A DNA stretch of 62,594 bases from positions 1 through 62,594 of the forward strand of contig VXIS01000287.1 of assembly GCA_008704415.1 (NCBI GenBank). Reading direction: 5' to 3'. Of the stretch, positions 1-10,399 are shown piece by piece; position 1 is the first letter of the stretch; the number at the start of each line of letters is the position of its first letter. The notes below the pieces were generated by a model that saw only the letters and a program-made list of their open reading frames with translations, searched no databases and had not been told where the DNA came from. Both the position numbers and the translations under genes were made by a program. Source of the stretch: Sphaerosporella brunnea. Its lineage: Eukaryota > Ascomycota > Pezizomycetes > Pezizales > Pyronemataceae.

Positions 1-990
1 AAAGAGCCAAGGTAGCACTGGCTCCGCTTTCGATATGTCATGGCCGCAAGCGGCCGGATACAATATGATTAAAACAAATGTAGAAAATGATTGGAGAGCA
101 ACGTGCTTATATGCCCGTCTTTTTGTTAGCCTGGTGCAGATATAACCATTAAATGCTGGTTGATATACATGCACCAACGTGAGAAAAGTACAGTCACCGA
201 AGACCTCAATCCCGCGATAAAAAAAAAAGAAAAAAAAAAGAAAGAAAAAAAGGAGGAGAGAGAGAGATAAAGCAAAAAAAAACTAGCAATTAGCACAGCG
301 TGCTTGTAAAAATATCAGAATCTGTACGGCAAAAATCCAAACTGACACCTAATTTTAACTCGCACCCTCTCACCCGTACCATACCGCTGACCCCTAACCC
401 AAACTCTGCGCCTACCTTTGACCCTTCCTCGCTCACCGCGACTTTTCTCTCTTTTTTTTGACATTTTTCTGACGAGTTTCGGTGAACCTTGTGTTGTCGC
501 TGGGTTGCGACTTCGAATGCATACAATAATAATCGGAAATTTGCGCTTTTACCGCCAAAGTGCTCGTGTTGAGACCTCTATCTAACCACCACCACGCAAT
601 TTATAAATTTGCTCCACCATGCAGAACGCTAAACAACTATCTTGAATCTTCATTTCTGGTGGCAGATTATGAAAAAAGAAAGGTGCAGAGTGTGCAAAGG
701 CCATTGTCAAGCCACTTTTTGTATGGGGCCCCATACAAAATCGCCTCCCGAAACGCTCTCAACACCGCCTCCCAGCTCATAGCACCTCCAATCCAATTTT
801 GCTCTCTTTTTTTTTTTTTTCAGATTCTTTGGAGATTGAATTTCATGTGCTTTTCTACTTTCCCGGGTATTGGTCATTTTTTGGACCAAATGGTGATTTT
901 TGGTAAGGTGATGAAAAGTGAGTGATTTAGCTGTAAACCTAGGAAAACTGCCACTTTTCCCATTCTTTTTGTATTCCACAGTCTTTTCTG
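1..990. other. Gene-free accessory sequence
   Basis: I see no supportable gene here. The stretch contains A-rich runs near 220-290, a T-rich run near 808-822, and a palindromic patch around 718-741. A motif at about 36-78 recurs in direct orientation at about 1256-1303, and a motif at about 100-133 recurs inverted at about 1330-1366. This suggests scrambled repeat remnants. Confidence 0.4.
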
Positions 991-993
991 TAG

Positions 994-1182
994 ACCGTAT
1001 TGACTCGGCTTCAAGCGACCCCCTCAGATTTAGTTAGCGGCAATTATAGGGAAATTTTTAAGCTTATCAAGGAGGGTTTTTGCTTTTACTTACTTCCTTT
1101 TGAAGACATTAAATTCCCTATAAGGCCATTCTGGGCCGATAACCAAATCTGGAAGGGTCTCTTATAGCTGAGTTAATACGGT
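994..1182. mobile_element. CCGTA-family MITE, copy 1 (diverged)
   Basis: The ends are inverted repeats: ACCGTATTGACTCGGC on the left and the complement of an equivalent ACCGTATTAACTCAGC on the right. They are followed inward by an AGATTT(A/G)GTTAGC block and a CCCTATAAGG block on both sides. The same end and sub-terminal blocks recur at 5292-5500 and 36593-36738, so this is one family. TA at the border suggests a Tc1/mariner-type origin. There is no coding capacity, so it is a non-autonomous element. Confidence 0.65.
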
Positions 1183-1748
1183 ACGAGTTACGATTTCCTT
1201 GATTTTCCTCTCTTGAGAAAGCCGCAGGCCACCCAGCAGGACGCTGAGCCTCTCCTCTATATGCCATGATCGCAAGCGGTCGAACGCAATATGATTAAAA
1301 CAAAAAAAACGCATTGACGGGGTATATCCGCCCACGCTAGCAAAAAGACGGGCATCTAAGCACATTGCTCAAAAGGATTGGCTTCCGCGCCGGCAAGTCT
1401 CTTGCTTGCGAGAAAATACAGTCCTCGACTGTTGGATTAAAGCGAAAACGCAAAGATACAAATTCGCCACCTGGAAGCCGCCATGATCCAAAGAGTGTTG
1501 TTCACTGTCAGCAGCTCAACGGCGGGCGTCCGGGGACCAAGGAAATTGTTAAACCATGACAGTACTGTACGTCTTAGACGTTTCACTCAAGCCCGGTGCC
1601 TAGGGCATGTCACGGTGTGAGCTGTACTTACTCTACACATCATACAGACAGGATCACCACACCACGTCCCCACAGGTCAAATTAGTTCTGGCATACTTTG
1701 ATGGAAGGCTTCTCGCAAGGGCTTAGCATTGAGACCTTATATTGTTTT

Positions 1749-2489
1749 TGGCTATTATGCTCCATTTGTGAAATTCCCTCCGTACCCCGTGAAATTATTT
1801 TTATTCCCCATACCCCGCGAATTACCCTGCCAAATACTACCTCGCTTCCGCTCTAAGTGTGGCCGAGTGCATGATGGCCAACACCCTTAGGCCTTAGCAA
1901 GTGAACAGCGTGGGAGCAGGGTAGAGCGAACCTCTGGGAACTGGCCAGGTCTCCGGCCGCGCCTACTGGCCTCCGCATGCGCCTCTCTCTTGTGCTTATC
2001 TCTCTTGTGCTTAGTGGCCGGGCGTCCCCATTGTAGCATATCAACGAAGGCTAGCACTGTGCCGTTTCCTGCCCAGACAACTCAGAGCCTGAATCTTTGA
2101 CAAACTGCCATTGGTGTGATCACCAGTAGGCTCCGGCTCACTGGCACGCTGAGGGTGCGGCATCCAAGTTTGCAGCCGTTCCAGCGGCAGTCCTTCCAGG
2201 TCTTTTACAGTTGTGGCTTTTTCGCGTCCGAGTGGTGAGTGGCATGGCATACATAGCCTTCAACCAACCATCATAGGAGGAGAAACTGTGCTGGCGGCTG
2301 GCAGGATCAAGGAACTTGAGGCTCGGCGGGGGTGGTTGGAGGAGACGCACCGGGGACGGCCACGGTGGAGGTAGCAGAGAGGTAGAAGGTCGGCTGGGTA
2401 ATTCACGGAGTATGGGGAATAATATTTTTTTTCACGGGGTACGGAGTGAATTTCCAAAAAATCTACGGGGTATCGAACATAATAGCCAT
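1749..2489. mobile_element. TIR element with ~95-bp imperfect inverted ends
   Basis: The left end (about 1749-1835) begins TGGCTATTATG and contains TCCGTACCCCGTGAAA and TTATTCCCCATACCCCG. The reverse complement of the right end (about 2392-2489) shows the same blocks in the same order with mismatches and a small insertion. This is a DNA-transposon-like structure of about 740 bp. I see no transposase inside and no convincing target duplication. The superfamily is unknown. Confidence 0.55.
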
Positions 2490-2720
2490 TTTTTTTTTTT
2501 GAAAACCGGCGTCCCAGACGAAAAGTCTGAATAGGGGGGAGGGCGTCTATTCAGACTTCCAAACGTCCAAAAATCTGAGTCGCGCAAGGCGATTGGGGCA
2601 GTGGTCGCTCCGCGTAGCCATAAAACATCGGCCATCTCCACCGGTGGTGGTGTAAAGGCAAAGATCGCTTGAAAATAACCTAACCTAACGGGAAGTTTTG
2701 ACTTCTAAACCTTATTCTTG
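2490..2720. repeat. Dispersed repeat, copy A
   Basis: This segment aligns with about 5776-6045. Shared blocks include GTCTATTCAG, CTTCCA(A/G)ACGT, GGGTCGCGCAAGG-like sequence, ATAAAACATCGGCC and CTTCTAAACC. It abuts the right end of the 1749-2489 element, which suggests nested insertion. It has no coding potential that I can support. Confidence 0.5.
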
Positions 2721-2783
2721 CCAAAAAATGGTTGACTCGTTGAAGAGCGGGTAACCGCAAGCTGCTAACAACACTGTCTACCA

Positions 2784-2884
2784 TACCGTATGAACTCAAT
2801 CTTAAGCCAGTGATGTGGAGAGGTCACTCAGCCTTGTGGCAAGGTCACCCAGCCACTGGTGATTAAGATAGAGTTAACATGGTA
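2784..2884. mobile_element. Short TA-flanked palindromic MITE
   Basis: The ends are TACCGTATGAACTCAATCTT and the complement of a TACCATGTTAACTCTATCTT version, giving a roughly 100-bp fold-back element bordered by TA. Its centre (GGTCACTC..TTGTGGCAAGGTCACCCAGCC) resembles the centre of the larger element at 3270-3856, so the two appear related. Confidence 0.55.
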
Positions 2885-3269
2885 GTAATGGTCGACCTAG
2901 TTGGTAACGATAGATATGTCGAAATTTTTAATTTGGTGGATGGGTACTTGTTCTATTCATCCCTAATATAGCGATGGGAAGGCTTCCGGTACTGGAAAAT
3001 GGGTGGGGCAGTGTATAAAAAAGACGACACGAATCGAAATTACGCCTGCTATCTCGCGAAGTATCACCAACCCCGCCTGAAAAAGGGGTCGCCTTGATAT
3101 GAAGGTGCTACGTCCCAGTCGCACTCATTTTTTTCATGAAAAAGGTGATTCTCAACGGTCTATTCACTTGAGTGCTTGCGAAGATGGTGCATCCAGATGT
3201 CTGAAAAAGGGTGTTTCTTAGTAGGTACTCGCTATGGGGAAAAGTACGACAATGCATTGGTGGCAAAGT

Positions 3270-3856
3270 ACCGTATTTTTCCGGTACGATGGGAATTGCC
3301 ACCGCCGAAGTTAATCTTTTCTAAGTAGCAAACGTACTATGTATGGAAACATGACGCAGCCGGCAAACCTTATGTGATGGCGAAGAGGGGCGGGCACTGG
3401 AGACGATGGAGACACAACTCGAGAGCAAGAGAATGGGCGACGTCACTGGCTAAGTCACTGCGCCATGTGGCAAAGTCACTAAGCCTACATGGCGCAGTGA
3501 CTTAGCCCATTCTCTTGTCCTCAACCCTACGGCTCGTCATACCGAATCCCCTGCAATTATGAAGCCAGATGTGCGACCAGGACCGCGGCGATTTTCCGTT
3601 GCTGAGTGGAGCCAGAATGGTGACAATCAAATGCCGGTTGTACTGCGCACTCTGCTTGACCGCGAACGTTCGAACCCCGATAGAAAAATTGTCGGTCGCC
3701 GCTCTGCTACGCGCCCAGCCATTGTCGCCTCCTTAGTGTTGTCGCCATCACATAAGGTTTGCCGGCTGCGTCATGTTTCCATACATAGTACGTTTGCTAC
3801 TTAGAAAAGATTAACTTCGGCGGTGGCAATTCCCATCGTACCGGAAAAATACGGTA
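3270..3856. mobile_element. Tc1/mariner-like TIR element with a nested palindrome
   Basis: Long, nearly perfect terminal inverted repeats of about 115 bp (3270-3385 and 3740-3856) start TACCGTATTTTTCCGG and are bounded by TA. Inside, a second palindrome pairs GAGAATGGGC...GTCACTGCGCCATGT with ACATGGCGCAGTGACTTAGCCCATTCTC-type sequence around 3430-3520. No transposase is present. The near-identity of the arms suggests that the insertion or its last homogenisation was recent. Confidence 0.75.
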
Positions 3857-4034
3857 TCTGGTACGTTTGTAGGACACAAGATATTGTTATGGGGAATCTG
3901 ATAACCATGCGCCAATATGTAGTCTCCCCGACCACACCGATCCTACAGAGTGGATAGCTGCCCAACGTCCGCATGCGCCATCTCCAAGAACGGAGGGTGC
4001 GAATCCTGTCACCGGATCCTCAGCCCTACTGGTA

Positions 4035-5695
4035 TTGGCTGTTAAAGCATTTTACGCTGTGGGCAACTGCATCAAAGAATACCAAGGGCTCAAAGACACC
4101 CTCACCAACGGTATTGAGATTCAACGAACCTTATTTCTGAACCATCTCAACTCTCTCCTTGATGAGGTTGTCGATAAGGAAACAAAAGAGCGCTTACTTG
4201 ATCCGGAGACCCTAGAAGACGAAAGTATTAAGGTCCAGCCAGCGAGCGTAAACAATACACTCAAGAAAGTCTTGAGTCTGCTGTCTTGCCCGGCCATAAC
4301 CATCGACAAGCCTAAAGCTTCCATCGTGCAATGATTGCATAATATGGTGGGCTCATTGTCTGTCCCAGCGGAGCACTGCCAAGTCTAAGGAGCTTCGGAA
4401 GCTTTTGAAATCAGGGCGTCCCTCTCGCAATACCAATTTTAACGGGGATCTTAAGCTTTAGATGTTGCCCAGGGAAACCGTCACCGAACTCCGGGACCTC
4501 CTCGTTGACCTCCGAAACCATAATAGTCGTCTCTGCATTCACCAAAAGCTATCAAAACAAAGAGACATGCCAGATTGGCGTGCAATGATAGCCAAAGCCC
4601 CCACTGGTTGAGAATACCTGCCAATCATAGCGACACTAGTACTCCACCGGCAAACGAGGTCAAATGTTTCCACGAGGCTCTAACGAGCCCTTTCAGACTG
4701 CGTTCTCTGCAGCTGCCACGCTTTTTATCTCTGCCTAGACGCTTCAAACCCACCTAAACAGATGTTCGGGTCGCAAATTGAATCGCAGCCAGCCATCCGA
4801 TTCACGTTATTAGTTACCCCAAATCAAAGCTTGAATTTCGACGACCTTCAAGATCCAGACGAGACATTACCCAAAGCCAGCCAGGATCTGATCTTGGACA
4901 TTGTGAGCGAACCATCTCGGGATGACAATGTACCACTGCACGATACGACGAGTTGCGTCCCGCTCCTGAAATCGCTCTGTACAACGAAATTTGCCAGCGA
5001 ACCCGGCAGCAAAAGGTAAATTCTCAGCGACTTCCTCGTCCAACTCGGTGGCAGGCAGGAGTCCACCACTGTCAGTAGCGCAAGCGTCCACAAGAGTCTC
5101 CACGACCTCATTAACGAACGGCTAAAAATCTCAAAGAACTTTTTCGAAACCTTGCACGAAAGGTTCGTCCTAGGAACAAAACTGGGGAAAGGCAGCCGTC
5201 TCACTCCATTCGTCGCCATGGATCAAAAGCTGGGACACTGAGACTATAATGTTCGCCGATGGTGGCAGGCCATGCACGCCAACCTCTTGGATACCGTAAA
5301 AACTCGGATAAGAGAGACCCCCCCCCCCCCCCCCAGATTTGGTTAGCGGTACAGAATGGCCTTATAGGGAATTTAATTTCTTCAAAAGGAGGTCAGTAAA
5401 AACAAAAACTCTCCTTGGTAAGCTTAAAAATTTCCTTATAAGGCAATTCTGTGTCGCTAACCAAATCTGGGGGGTCTCTCTTATCCGAGTTTTTACGGTA
5501 CCTCACATGTTGAGCACGGTGACGCCTGACACTCCCGATACTCCAAAGAAAGACTTATTTCAACTTGGTATCATGCTACTAGAGATTGGAGGCGTGAATG
5601 CCGAGCTGTTCAAGGAAGACTGGACGGTGGTGGAATTGCTTGAGAAGACGATGGATCCGCGGTATGAAAGTTCCAATCGGAAATGGATCTGAAAA
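4035..5695 (+). pseudogene. Degenerate HeLo/DUF7580-like fungal NLR-associated gene
   Basis: The first open segment (4035-4334) encodes a helical stretch with IKEYQGLKDTLTNGIEIQRT and FLNHLNSLLDEVV. It resembles the N-terminal helices of fungal prion-inhibition/DUF7580 proteins that often sit beside NLR genes. The last segment (about 5520-5692) has DLFQLGIMLLEIGG, the usual late motif of this family. The frames between are broken by stops, and a MITE (5292-5500) is inserted before the C-terminal part. The gene is therefore non-functional as it stands. The family assignment rests on remembered motif patterns and is moderate at best. Confidence 0.5.
5292..5500. mobile_element. CCGTA-family MITE, copy 2, inside a pseudogene
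   Basis: The terminal inverted repeats are TACCGTAAAAACTCGGATAA on the left and its exact complement on the right. They continue into AGAGAGACCC, CAGATTTGGTTAGCG and CCTTATA(A/G)GG. The insertion site is TA, as expected for Tc1/mariner-type elements. A run of about 16 C lies just inside the left end, against 6 in the right arm. It is non-coding, and the closest match between its two ends makes it the youngest-looking of the three copies. Confidence 0.8.
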
Positions 5696-5713
5696 GAAAA
5701 AACCATCACTAAA

Positions 5714-6064
5714 TGGAAGACTTCCCGCGGCGGTTTAGAAGGGTTTAGAAGGGATCTGGAAGTATTGAAACCATTAAATTTTGAAAATCGGTGTTCTAGA
5801 CGGGATGTCTGAGGTAGAAGGGGGGTCTATTCAGGCTTCCAGACGTGCAAAGATCTGGGTCGCGCAAGGTTGGGGTCGCTCCGGATCCGCATCGCGATAA
5901 AACATCGGCCGTGACGTCGCCCTCGAACGGTGGTGGTCTGGAGGCAGAGATGTTGTACCACGAGGTGTAAGGTCGAAACTCAACCTGAAGGGAATTGGGG
6001 GATCCTTTCAGACGCTGTTTCTAGCTTCTAAACCCTTCTAAGTTGCTGCGGGAAGCCTTCCACT
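5714..6064. mobile_element. TIR-bearing dispersed repeat, copy B
   Basis: The left end has TGGAAGACTTCCCGC followed by TTTAGAAGGGTTTAGAAG. The right end has the complementary CTTCTAAACCCTTCTAA followed by GCGGGAAGCCTTCCA. The interior matches the repeat at 2490-2720. It is a small non-autonomous DNA element. The precise outer border and target duplication are unclear. Confidence 0.55.
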
Positions 6065-6373
6065 GAAACGGTAGACGCATAGGGTATGTGGTTTGAGCGA
6101 TACCCGGTGAAGTAAGCATCTACAAACAGCCACCTACCCTACCTATCGTATCGTCTCGATATTAAGCAACGCGGGCCGCAAGGGTGGGGGTGGTAAGGCT
6201 GCGGGTGTCGAGGGTTTTTTATTGGTGGGATTGGACGTCGCGGTCACAATTTGGGTTTGTACACAACTTTAATGATGATCAAAAGGCGGGGCGCGGGTGC
6301 TTGGTGAGCGGCATGCGCAAGGGCACCTCCGGCATTTCCCCGTCCTGAGCAGGCTCCCCGGTACGGTCGAAAA

Positions 6374-6740
6374 ATGGTGCCGGTAGCGGAGAAACACCAG
6401 AAGATACGGTGCGATGCCCCTGTGAAAAGCACCCGGTGCCGGCCTACCAATAGAAAGAAGATCGAGATCCTGAGCTATTTGGATACCCCAAGGGAGTTTA
6501 CTATGGGCGATGGACGAACCGAGACCCGAAAGCCCACCACCAGAGAGGCTGGCAAATTTTACCGAGTTAATGCCGTTGGCGCAAGCAGGGGAACCGAATT
6601 CTCGAAGCTTTTGGAGACCGAAGGACGATTAAGCGCTACAAAGTGGGCAAATGGCCGAATATAGAGCAAGATCTCTATGATGAGTTCATGGGACATCGTC
6701 AAAAGGGAAAATCCTCCGGCACTGTAATGGTTCTGCTGCT
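6374..6740 (+). pseudogene. Transposase N-terminal fragment
   Basis: One frame holds RKKIEILSYLDTPREFTMG followed by a KPTTREAGKFYRV-like motif. This resembles the helix-turn-helix start of fungal DDE transposases. A neighbouring frame continues with KRYKVGKWPNIEQDLYDEF and GHRQKGKS, which is like the later part of such a DNA-binding domain. The frame change and the absence of a DDE catalytic region nearby mark it as a remnant. The match is by pattern only. Confidence 0.4.
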
Positions 6741-8804
6741 GTAAATAAAAATTAGATACAGCATCGCCCGCGCGCGAGTCTTTAGACATTAACTTTTTGA
6801 TAGCTTGGCAACACCCCCCTCCGGCCTGCGTTGCTTGATACCGAGACGATACGGTATTCCTGTTGTAGAGTAGATCCAACGAGTAGAACAGGTGGTGAGG
6901 GCCGCTCGACACTTTTTAATTCAGCAGACCAATAGAAGGCTTCCAGTCTATAGAAACTTTCTGTTAAACCCCATACACTGTGGAACTGCACGTTGAAACT
7001 TTCAACTTCGAATTCTCCCGTTAGAATACTATTGTGTTAGGCGGCTCTAGTCATCGGGATCTTCTAACCATTAGCCTCCGACTACGATGACAGCGGAGGC
7101 CGGAGGAAAGAACCGGAAATACCGAGCGCACATCAGCATTTCCCGCAAGTCGAAGGTTTGGTAAGCCGCCCTCACATTCAAATAAACACAGCAGACCTAG
7201 GGGTGGAGGCGGTTTAATTGCCAGTTCATCCTCGATCACGGAGCATGTTTCCTCGTTCCCGCTCGAGGCGGCGGTGTTCAGCGGTGTCCAACCATCGTCG
7301 CCCTTGGCCTCGATATCGGCTCCGTGGTCGAGCAGCAGTCCCACGGTTCCCTCTGTCCGTGCTCGGTAGAAATTATCAATGGCGATTTGCCTTGCAGCCA
7401 AGTTTCAACATCCGCACCAGCTTCTAGCAGTCGTTTGACTACTCGTTCGCGCCCCAAACTAGCCGCAAACCATAGTATTGTAGTTGTAAAGCTCCTCGAG
7501 GGCTCGCTCTGTCCACCGACAAGGGTTACGTTCAGGCGAGCAGCGACCCAGTGCTGTAGGAGATGGAATGCCGGATTATCGGTGGTTGATACTTTAACTA
7601 GTTTAGCTACCAGATAAGAAAGGTCTTCCGCTTCAAGAGATTGCTCCATATGGTCCTTGAGGTGACCTAGTGCATAGCAGATCACTGGTCTGCTGTCGAG
7701 ATAACGAACATAAGCTTCGAAATGTGTTGGAGTCCAAAATTCAATGGGCGACGCTGGGCTTTCGTTTGTGCTGGTATACGCAGTGCATAAGATAAGATAC
7801 CAGAGACAAGATACAGCTATCCTAACATGAACGTCGGGCACGCTCATATATTCACCTCCCCGGAGGAAGAACTCGCGAACTGATTGGTGCACTACTTGAA
7901 TCACGGAACATCATTTAGATAGATGTTTAAGTTTTATGCGAGACGTGGGAATACCTTCATGACCTGTTATTTCTAAAAGGCTGCATTCCTTATGGATAAT
8001 TCGTCTTTGTATTTCAACGATTAGGTCTTCTTGAAATGATTTGTCGGAATTATCAGGCGAGGATTGGATAGCGAGAGCATCCTGGAGCTCGAGGACCGTA
8101 AGAAGACGACGAGCAAGCAACACCCACTTAAACAGTTGCTTTCCTTCCACATCCAACTCCCGGAGAGGAAATTTGTACAGGTCTTCCAGCTCGTCTCCAG
8201 GCAGCTAGAGACTTCGGTTATTGAAGCACCTTGGTACGCATAGCGGGTCAGCTGAGCACACCCAGAGAAACATTCCCTGAGCATGTTCAAGGATATATTC
8301 GGTAACAGTTTCCGGGGAATTGAGCTCGAGACAGAAAGAATGCACGAATTTCTGTATGTTGGATTTATTCATGCCTTGCATCCTGATAATCGTATGATTC
8401 GCTATGATCAGATTTTCTAGGTCTACGATAGGCCGACTTGTGATGAACACCTTGATGACCCAGCTGCTGTTCGGGCAAATTTCGAACAACAACTGGAAAA
8501 TATCTCGTGTTCCTTCATGGCTGGACTCGTCCACCGCATCGATGATCAAATAGAGCTGTTTCCTTGTTTGATGGTCGCCGATTGGTCTAAGAACTTTCTG
8601 CAGTGACTCATGAGACCAATTGATGGAGCCGGACTCTCGCAAGACCTTTCGTCTTGATCCAGGATATCATAAAGAATTGAGCGAAGCATGTTATAGTGGC
8701 TCCTCTGACTCTCACCGTCCGGGACGCTGTAAAGGAAACTCGCTAGAATCTCTGATCTCCCAGCCAGCTCACATCGGAGGAAATTATCTCTGAAATGTCT
8801 TGCC

Positions 8805-9456
8805 TAGTGATGGACACAAGCCGAGCCGAGCCATGAGCAAGGCTCGAGCTTTAGCTCGAACTGCAGTACAATTTATGATAGACGAGCCGGTATATAAGGG
8901 ACATTAGAGGCGTCGTTATACTAGTATATATCCTATAGATCTGATTCGGAATCAAAGCCTTCTGGATCAGTTTCCTGCTCTGCTCTGCCTCCATGCCCTC
9001 GCGTCGCCCTCATCCGGACCGGCTCCTGGCCAACACCATGGGCACCATCTCCACCTTCGCTCTGGCTAGGGTGCTCTGACTGGGAGTAACCCGTGCTGTG
9101 ACCAGCCGTCCTACTGTCGCTCTGCCTGGCCGCCGAGCCCTCTGGATGACCCTCGCTCTCTCTCTGTCCATCGGCGGCATCCCTACCGTTTGTAGGATTA
9201 TTATTGATGCCGTGAAGTTCGCAGTCATCGAGGCTCTTGTGGTGGAGCCAGCGTTTGAGCAGTAAAACTGCATTGATGGAATTCCACAGAATGTTCTCGA
9301 TCAACCCAACCCGCCTTGGGCACGCACTTTCCATCTTGGCCGGCCGAGGGGATATATCCCCCTACCTAGCTAGCTAGCTATAACAAAAAAGGCTCGAGCA
9401 AAAGCTCGGCTCGTCAGGCAACAGGCTCGAGCCGGCTCGGCTTATGTCCATCACTA
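8805..9456. mobile_element. Non-autonomous hAT-type element, 652 bp
   Basis: The terminal inverted repeats are TAGTGATGGACA(C/T)AAGCCGAGCC on both ends. They are flanked by a perfect 8-bp target duplication, GTCTTGCC (8797-8804 and 9457-9464). An 8-bp duplication and a TAGTGATG-type end are typical of the hAT superfamily. Repeated GGCTCGAGC and AGCTCGAGC motifs lie inside both ends and could be transposase-binding sites. It carries a 133-codon minus-strand ORF (8933-9334) but no intact transposase, so it would depend on a transposase elsewhere. Confidence 0.9.
8933..9334 (-). CDS. Short ORF inside the hAT element
   Basis: This 133-residue ORF lies entirely within the transposon. Its first third includes GLIENILWNSINAVLLLKRW, which loosely resembles the helical C-terminus of hAT transposases. 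The rest is hydrophilic and rich in Gly, Glu, Ser and Arg. It may be the C-terminal leftover of a deleted autonomous copy. I cannot exclude that it is a chance frame. Confidence 0.25.
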   Translation of the reverse strand: MESACPRRVGLIENILWNSINAVLLLKRWLHHKSLDDCELHGINNNPTNGRDAADGQRESEGHPEGSAARQSDSRTAGHSTGYSQSEHPSQSEGGDGAHGVGQEPVRMRATRGHGGRAEQETDPEGFDSESDL

Positions 9457-9665
9457 GTCTTGCCAGGGTGATTTTGCCACTGCCCGGATTTCCCGAGATA
9501 TAGCAGGTGTGATGTTTTTGAGGCGGACATTCCAGTGTGACCATAGCCTTTCTAAGGAGCCCTTATGCTCTCTCGCAAGCTTGTCGTAGCGAGTGTTTTC
9601 GAATCGTAGACAATTCAGACACTCTGCATGTATATGTGTCGTTAGCTTGTCGTCAGTATATCACA

Positions 9666-10398
9666 TCAATGCGGAACTCGACCTCTTCTTTTGGTATCGT
9701 ATTCAATGCGTGGTACTCCCTCGAGCAATGCCTTAATCTCATCTTGCGTTCCACTGGTCAATAAGGCTTTGACGTTCAAATGCTCGATAAAAACACGTAT
9801 ACCCTCAACGAAGACGCTTTTCTGGTCTCGGACTTCCTCTAGCCCATCGATGATGATGAGCTCTGGTCGTAGGTAGGTATTCTGCACAGCCACGAGTAAG
9901 GCATTCCAGAGTTCCTTGTCTAAGGCTACTTCAAGCATTCCACGGATTGTTCGATCCGGAATTTTGCCGTTATTGAGTTTGCAGGATTGCACATTCCGTT
10001 TGGACTGCCTTTCTATGATAGTCTTGACCACTATGTGTAAGAAAATGGCGATAGCTTTATTTCGCTCCGGGAGCGATAGGGCCAAGAGGAATTGGTGGAA
10101 AAGAACTTGGACGCAAACTGTCCAGATCGGTTGGTCTGAACCCACGACTGAACAGAAAAAGTAGAGAACGGGAGGTGGCGTTTTCGAGGTATTTCTTCTT
10201 GCCTCTACGAGGTGCGACGAGATTGTTGGATTTCTTTTCGAGGAGGCCCTGATATCCAAAGTGCCTGGGACCATCCGCTCTCCGCCACTGCTCGAAGTCG
10301 ATATTCTTGGTGACCCAGTAGTATTCTGGATCGTTGAGCTTCAGAGCTGGTATTCGAGATCTGTGCTTCTCTTGATCCTGCTCAGCTAGCATCTGCAT
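9666..10398 (-). pseudogene. Second degraded NACHT module
   Basis: The minus strand begins with YYWVTKNIDFEQWRRADGPR, the usual sequence just before the P-loop in another flavour of fungal NACHT proteins. It then shifts frame into VLYFFCSVVGSDQPIWTVCV and a Walker B-like LIIIDGLEEV (about 9.84-9.86 kb). A clear P-loop is missing; where it should be, the sequence reads HFGYQGLLEKK. It lies upstream of the other broken NLR on the same strand, so the two were probably tandem genes. No intact start or ankyrin tail is visible. Confidence 0.6.
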
Positions 10399-10399
10399 A

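Larger units (their letters stand above)
7051..9660 (-). pseudogene. Broken NACHT-ankyrin (NLR/STAND) gene, split by hAT element
   Basis: Reading down the minus strand, the segments are in NLR order. The pre-NACHT linker is RFENTRYDKLAREHKGSLE (about 9.61 kb). The P-loop is GNPGSGKITLA (about 9.47-9.50 kb). After the transposon come RHFRDNFL and EILASFLYSV, then the Walker B region LIIDAVDES with VFITSRP (about 8.45-8.55 kb). The winged-helix-like WVLLARRLLTVLELQDALAI (about 8.1 kb) and VVHQSVREFFL (about 7.89 kb) follow. Last are ankyrin units such as GLLLDHGADIEAKGDDGWTP (about 7.3 kb). At least four frame changes or stops separate these pieces even without the insertion. In this family such proteins act as intracellular receptors in allorecognition or defence. 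This copy cannot make one. Confidence 0.8.
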
